14,865 nucleotides of DNA from Hemicentrotus pulcherrimus (lineage: Eukaryota > Echinodermata > Echinoidea > Camarodonta > Strongylocentrotidae). The stretch lies in NCBI GenBank assembly GCA_003118195.1, contig BEXV01002690.1:29482-44346 (forward strand), read 5' to 3'. Under the pieces are notes generated by a model. It saw only the letters and a program-made list of their open reading frames with translations. It was not told the DNA's origin and ran no database searches. Below, in pieces: positions 14,465 to 14,865 of the stretch. Both the position numbers and the translations under genes were made by a program. The first letter of the stretch is position 1; each line of letters starts with the position of its first letter.

Positions 14465-14865
14465 CTTCAAAAGTAGAAATTAGATCCAAATGAGTTATTC
14501 GCTAAAGAAAACAGGGAACTTCAAAGAGTGTAAAATAAGGATAACAGTTAAATCAATTTAAGAACACTTAAAACTCTTTATGTTGTTGGTTTGGGTTGTA
14601 TCCCACCACTTTCACTGCACAATAAAAACGAGACTTTCTGAGAAAACTTTAAATTCTTAATTTAAACCACAAATAACAAACTGAGGAAGGTACATGTAGA
14701 TCACTAAGTGATTGATGGCTATAAACATGGGTCCTTTCTTAAATGAATATTTCTCAACCCTGTCACCATTTTTGTTTGGTCTCCTCAGAGTGGTCCACGA
14801 ACAAAACAATCAAAATCAGAACATGGAAGGGTCAAATATGAACTATTGCATGTGAAGTACGACAT
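14465..14865. other. Upstream intron, nothing recognised
   Basis: This stretch precedes the first visible exon. On the minus strand I found no open segment resembling the ectodomain upstream of the GDLVYLN motif, and no repeats of note. It is probably intron, with the 5' exons beyond the window. Confidence 0.5.

Noticed and set aside
1..14865. tRNA, rRNA, CRISPR arrays, prokaryotic operons
   Set aside because: No cloverleaf with A/B boxes, no rRNA-like sequence and no regularly spaced direct repeats with unique spacers; the gene structure is eukaryotic.

Overview
The window looks like genomic DNA from a marine invertebrate deuterostome, most likely an echinoderm. Reasons: AT-rich DNA with many short introns, GT..AG splice sites, dense microsatellites, foldback (MITE-like) repeats, a TTAGGG-type degenerate telomeric tract, and a sea-urchin-style histone 3' processing motif. 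Species identity is inference. One base (5628) is an N.

The only protein-coding gene I can support is on the minus strand, from 14464 down to the stop codon at 6935. Ten exons can be chained with compatible phases and near-consensus splice sites, giving 1548 bases (515 residues plus stop). The protein belongs to the transferrin receptor / glutamate carboxypeptidase II (M28B) family. The order is: end of the protease-associated (apical) domain (14464-12713), the peptidase-like domain (12138-9965), and the helical dimerisation domain (8695-6935). The 5' exons (cytoplasmic tail, membrane anchor, start of the ectodomain) lie beyond 14865. Most metal and catalytic positions are substituted, and the segment carrying the last zinc histidine is not found in the exon chain, so this is probably a pseudo-peptidase. 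It is also unusually rich in methionine.

The left half (1-6934) has no recognisable gene. It holds microsatellites, a 533-bp TTAA-flanked inverted-repeat element (700-1232), a CAGGGGCGG-ended element containing a degenerate ~27-bp minisatellite (1430-2208 or 2369), CT/CA arrays, a retroposon-like (AAAT)n tail (4825-4875), an AT-rich repeat graveyard (4876-6330), and a cluster of three identically built stem-loops at 6553-6634. The second stem-loop plus the following CAAGAAAGA matches a histone mRNA 3' end, but no histone gene is present.

Introns of the gene carry further structure: an 82-bp-arm palindrome (8772-9017), a hairpin with a perfect 19-bp stem (9703-9792), degenerate telomeric repeats (9107-9173), two trinucleotide arrays (10150-10645, 12187-12540), a partial copy of an exon end (12662-12688) and a 14-bp inverted repeat (13721-13839).
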